Assembly: GCF_042432825.1 (NCBI RefSeq)
Contig: NZ_JBHLWN010000077.1
Span: forward strand, 124,001-188,000
DNA from: Gordoniibacillus chartarius
GTDB lineage: Bacteria; Bacillota; Bacilli; Paenibacillales; NBRC-103111
Length of the DNA: 64,000 bases
Direction of reading: 5' to 3'
A program made the translations under genes and the position numbers. Position 1 is the stretch's first letter. Each line of letters opens with the position of its first letter. Positions 61,902 through 64,000 of the stretch are shown one piece after another. The notes below the pieces were generated by a model. The model ran no database searches. It worked only from the letters and a program-made list of their open reading frames with translations, and had not been told where the DNA came from.

Positions 61902-62557
61902 GCCATTCGACTATTACACTGGAACAGAAGCAGCAGGCGTTCGCCGAGCTGCGCGACGTGAAATCCCTCTTCGCCTCGCGCGGCTGGTTCCCCGGCACGA
62001 GCGGTAATCTGTCCGTTCGCGTCGGCGATTATGCCGAGAACGATTTTACGTTCGCCATTACGGCCAGCGGCAAGGATAAATCCGTATCGACGCCGGAAGA
62101 TTTTCTCCTCGTCAATCAGGAGGGCAAGCCGACGGAAGCGACGAAGCTGAAGCCGTCCGCCGAAACGCTCATCCATTGCGAAATTTACCGGAAGACGGGC
62201 TGCGGCGCCATTTTCCACGTACATACGGTGTTTAACAACATTGTTTCGGAATGGTATTGGAAGAAGGGGCTGAAATCGATTCCGGTCGAGGCGGTCGAGC
62301 TGATCAAGGCGTTCAATATTTGGGATGAGGACGCCCGCATCGAAATTCCGATTCTGCCGAACTACGCCGACATTCCGCGCATCGCCGAGCTTGTACCGGA
62401 CGCCATCGCACCCCGGATTCCCGGCATCATTTTACGTAACCACGGCATTTACGCCTGGGGGGCTAACGCCTTCGAAGCGAAGCGTCATCTGGAAGCGTTC
62501 GAGTTCTTGTTCGAGTACGTGTACCGCTGGGATCTGCTGGCAGGTACGATCCGATAA
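61898..62557 (+). CDS. mtnB: Methylthioribulose-1-phosphate dehydratase
   Basis: This 219-residue class II aldolase-fold zinc enzyme makes the diketo-phosphate used by MtnW. Zinc ligands are visible in FHVHTVFN and LRNHGIYAWG, and the phosphate-binding Gly/Ser loop is PGTSGNLSVR. Its ATG overlaps the mtnX stop as ATGA. A bidirectional terminator follows. The acireductone dioxygenase gene mtnD, which follows mtnB in B. subtilis, is absent here. Confidence 0.96.
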   Translation: MSHSTITLEQKQQAFAELRDVKSLFASRGWFPGTSGNLSVRVGDYAENDFTFAITASGKDKSVSTPEDFLLVNQEGKPTEATKLKPSAETLIHCEIYRKTGCGAIFHVHTVFNNIVSEWYWKKGLKSIPVEAVELIKAFNIWDEDARIEIPILPNYADIPRIAELVPDAIAPRIPGIILRNHGIYAWGANAFEAKRHLEAFEFLFEYVYRWDLLAGTIR

Positions 62558-62569
62558 GCAATCACAAAT

Positions 62570-62612
62570 AAGGCGGCTGTCCCGGGGCTAATCCGGGGCA
62601 GTCGCCTTTTTA
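62570..62612. terminator. Bidirectional terminator after mtnB
   Basis: AAGGCG.CTGTCCCGG pairing with CCGGGGCAG.CGCCTT, followed by TTTTT; shared with the convergent epimerase gene. Confidence 0.85.
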
Positions 62613-62625
62613 GCTCATCGATGTC

Positions 62626-63522
62626 CTACGCCTGCGCTTTTACGATGGCCTTGAGTGCCTGCTCCAAACGCTCATAGCGAAAACGGTACCCTTCCTGCAG
62701 CAGCCGCTCCGGTACGACCCAGCGGCTCTTCAAAATAAGCTCCGTCTCCGTACGCAGGAAGAACGCGCCAAGCTCCAGCATCCAGCGGGCGGCAGGCAAG
62801 CCGAACGAACGGCCCATCGATTCGCGCAGCAGCTGCATCAGCTCGCGGTTCGAGACCGGATTCGGTGCCGAGCAGTTGATGACGCCGCGAATATGCTCAT
62901 GCTCCTGCAGGAACCGGATGATGCCGAACACGTCCTCGACGTGAATCCAGCTGAACTTTTGCCGCCCGCTGCCCTGCACGCCGCCGAGACCAAATTTGAC
63001 CAAATTCATATAAGGAATCATCACACCGCCGCTCTCCCCCAGCACGATCGCGATCCGCAGCGCAACCTGCCGGGTGCGGGGCAGCTCGAAGGCGAAGAAG
63101 GCGCGTTCCCACGAAGCGGCGACATCGACGGAAAAGCCTGAGCCGATCTCGCCGGTAGCTTCCGTCATCGGACGATCCTCGGCATGCCGGTAAATCGTAG
63201 CGGTGCTGGAATTGAGCCATAGCGGCGGCGGATTCGTGCACAAGAGCAAGGCGCGTCCGAGAATTTCGGTCGTCTTGGTGCGCGATGTGAGAATTTGCTC
63301 CCGATTGCTCGCATTGTACCGGCAGTTGACGGACTTGCCCGCCAGGTTGACAAGCAGCTCCGCCCCTTCCAGGGCCGCAAGGATGGCGTCGGCATCCTGC
63401 CAAGACACATGCCCCGGCCGCCTGGAAATGACGACAACCTCATATCCGAGCTCGCGAAACCGATCCTGCAAATACTGTCCGATAAAGCCGGTACCGCCGG
63501 CAAGAACGATTTTCTTCGACAT
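62626..63522 (-). CDS. TIGR01777-family NAD-dependent epimerase-like protein
   Basis: This 298-residue protein has a Rossmann domain with AGGTGFIGQYLQDRF at the N terminus and the extended-SDR family segment VNLAGKSVNCRY. The C-terminal DUF1731 region shows FGLPAARWML and RWVVPERLLQEGYRF. Proteins of this group (YfcH, SulA-like) are widespread but their substrate is unknown. The start is ATG 63522 with GAAGGGGAG upstream; a longer frame upstream has no ribosome site. It is convergent with mtnB. Confidence 0.9.
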   Translation of the reverse strand: MSKKIVLAGGTGFIGQYLQDRFRELGYEVVVISRRPGHVSWQDADAILAALEGAELLVNLAGKSVNCRYNASNREQILTSRTKTTEILGRALLLCTNPPPLWLNSSTATIYRHAEDRPMTEATGEIGSGFSVDVAASWERAFFAFELPRTRQVALRIAIVLGESGGVMIPYMNLVKFGLGGVQGSGRQKFSWIHVEDVFGIIRFLQEHEHIRGVINCSAPNPVSNRELMQLLRESMGRSFGLPAARWMLELGAFFLRTETELILKSRWVVPERLLQEGYRFRYERLEQALKAIVKAQA

Positions 63523-63644
63523 CGAATCTCCCCTTCGCGCAGATGTAACTTCATACTTCCATTTTTCAGCATGAAAAGCAAGTCCCCGCATAAAATCCGC
63601 AGTTTCCCACATCATAAAAAGAACCGTTTGCAGAGCCAGGATTG

Positions 63645-63723
63645 TTATGATAATTTTAAGATTGTGATTTTAAGGGTGGTTTTTCGACAGAAACACCCTC
63701 TAAATGTTAAGATATTATTAACA
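63645..63723 (+). promoter_or_regulatory. PhoP-box-like direct repeats
   Basis: Hexamers resembling the Bacillus PhoP half-site TTAACA occur with five-base spacing: TTATGA-N5-TTAAGA (63645-63661) and TTAAGA-N5-TTAACA (63707-63723). They lie 35-110 bases before the DUF47 phosphate accessory gene, which is where phosphate-starvation control would be expected. Confidence 0.5.
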
Positions 63724-63757
63724 ACTGCAATTCACGCCACTAAAGGAGTTCGACCAG

Positions 63758-64000
63758 ATGAAACTATTTAGCAATGAAGACAATGATTTCCTAAATCTGC
63801 TCATTCGTGCGGCAGAGAATTCACTCCAAGCTGCACACCTGTTCCGGGAAGCGATGATGGGCGATAAACCGCCTGCGCAATATTTTCCCGAAATGAAGGA
63901 TTTGGAAAACAAAGGTGACGAAATTACACACCGCATCTTTAAAGGCTTGAATCAAATGTACATAACGCCGCTGGAGCGGGAAGACATTATGGCCCTCGCG
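63758..64000 (+). CDS. DUF47 phosphate-transport accessory protein, N-terminal part (cut by right edge)
   Basis: The ATG at 63758, eight bases after AAAGGAG, opens 81 codons to the window edge. The sequence begins MKLFSNEDNDFLNLLIRAAE and continues with amphipathic helices including ENKGDEITHRIF, characteristic of the PhoU-like DUF47 family (B. subtilis YkaA). Such genes normally precede a low-affinity Pit-type phosphate permease, expected just beyond the edge. PhoP-box-like repeats upstream support a phosphate role. Confidence 0.88.
   Translation, partial: MKLFSNEDNDFLNLLIRAAENSLQAAHLFREAMMGDKPPAQYFPEMKDLENKGDEITHRIFKGLNQMYITPLEREDIMALA

Overview
The window reads as chromosomal DNA of a Gram-positive, spore-forming Firmicute of the Paenibacillaceae (Paenibacillus or a close relative). 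The base composition is moderately GC-rich, and most genes carry strong AGGAGG-type ribosome binding sites with frequent GTG/TTG starts. The gene set fits this group: LplB/YtcP-type sugar permeases, glgBCDA, a double-headed bacterial dynamin, several S-layer-homology proteins, a T-box proline operon, and the RuBisCO-like methionine salvage enzyme MtnW. No rRNA, tRNA, CRISPR array or intact prophage was seen.

Layout, left to right. 1-2.8 kb: two sugar ABC permeases and a truncated membrane sensor. 3-5.2 kb: a PAS-PAS-GGDEF-EAL protein preceded by a cyclic-di-GMP-I riboswitch with its own terminator. 5.3-10.9 kb: a mixed group (NrnB-type DHH nuclease, MFS exporter, class 3 lipase, PilZ-like protein, CPBP membrane protease, small proteins). 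11-16.8 kb: the glycogen operon glgB-glgC-glgD-glgA. 17-20.8 kb: a secreted parvulin foldase, a methyltransferase plus RluA pair, a MarR regulator and a 55-residue gene. 20.7-28.1 kb: SGNH hydrolase, ABC ATPase, ABC permease, parE and parC in one direction, with a tandem 66-bp palindromic repeat between parE and parC. 28.4-36.2 kb: a heterodimeric ABC multidrug exporter and dynA. 36.3-42.5 kb: nth and a cell-surface set (amidase, GerMN lipoprotein, large SLH protein). 42.8-46 kb: a multi-pass histidine kinase and a membrane diguanylate cyclase. 46-48.2 kb: leuC-leuD. 48.4-50 kb: a second SLH protein.

The 50-53 kb stretch is the only clearly accessory region. Two decayed IS1182-like transposase fragments flank a MarR regulator, a broken FMN-azoreductase gene and a quinone-oxidoreductase-like gene. 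This looks like the remains of a MarR-controlled quinone/azo-compound detoxification locus.

From 53.9 to 62.6 kb, methionine salvage genes (mtnU-like, mtnE/mtnV-like, mtnW, mtnX, mtnB) surround a T-box-controlled proB-proA-proC cluster. Proline and methionine salvage genes therefore appear to share transcription, and mtnD, mtnK, mtnA and any S-box leader are absent from the window. The right end has a TIGR01777-type epimerase and the start of a phosphate-transport accessory gene (DUF47) with PhoP-box-like repeats upstream. The observations most worth following are the c-di-GMP riboswitch upstream of a probably catalytically altered GGDEF-EAL protein, the mtn/pro interleaving, the parE/parC repeat, the AT-hook-like tail on GlgB, and the repeat architecture of the large SLH protein.
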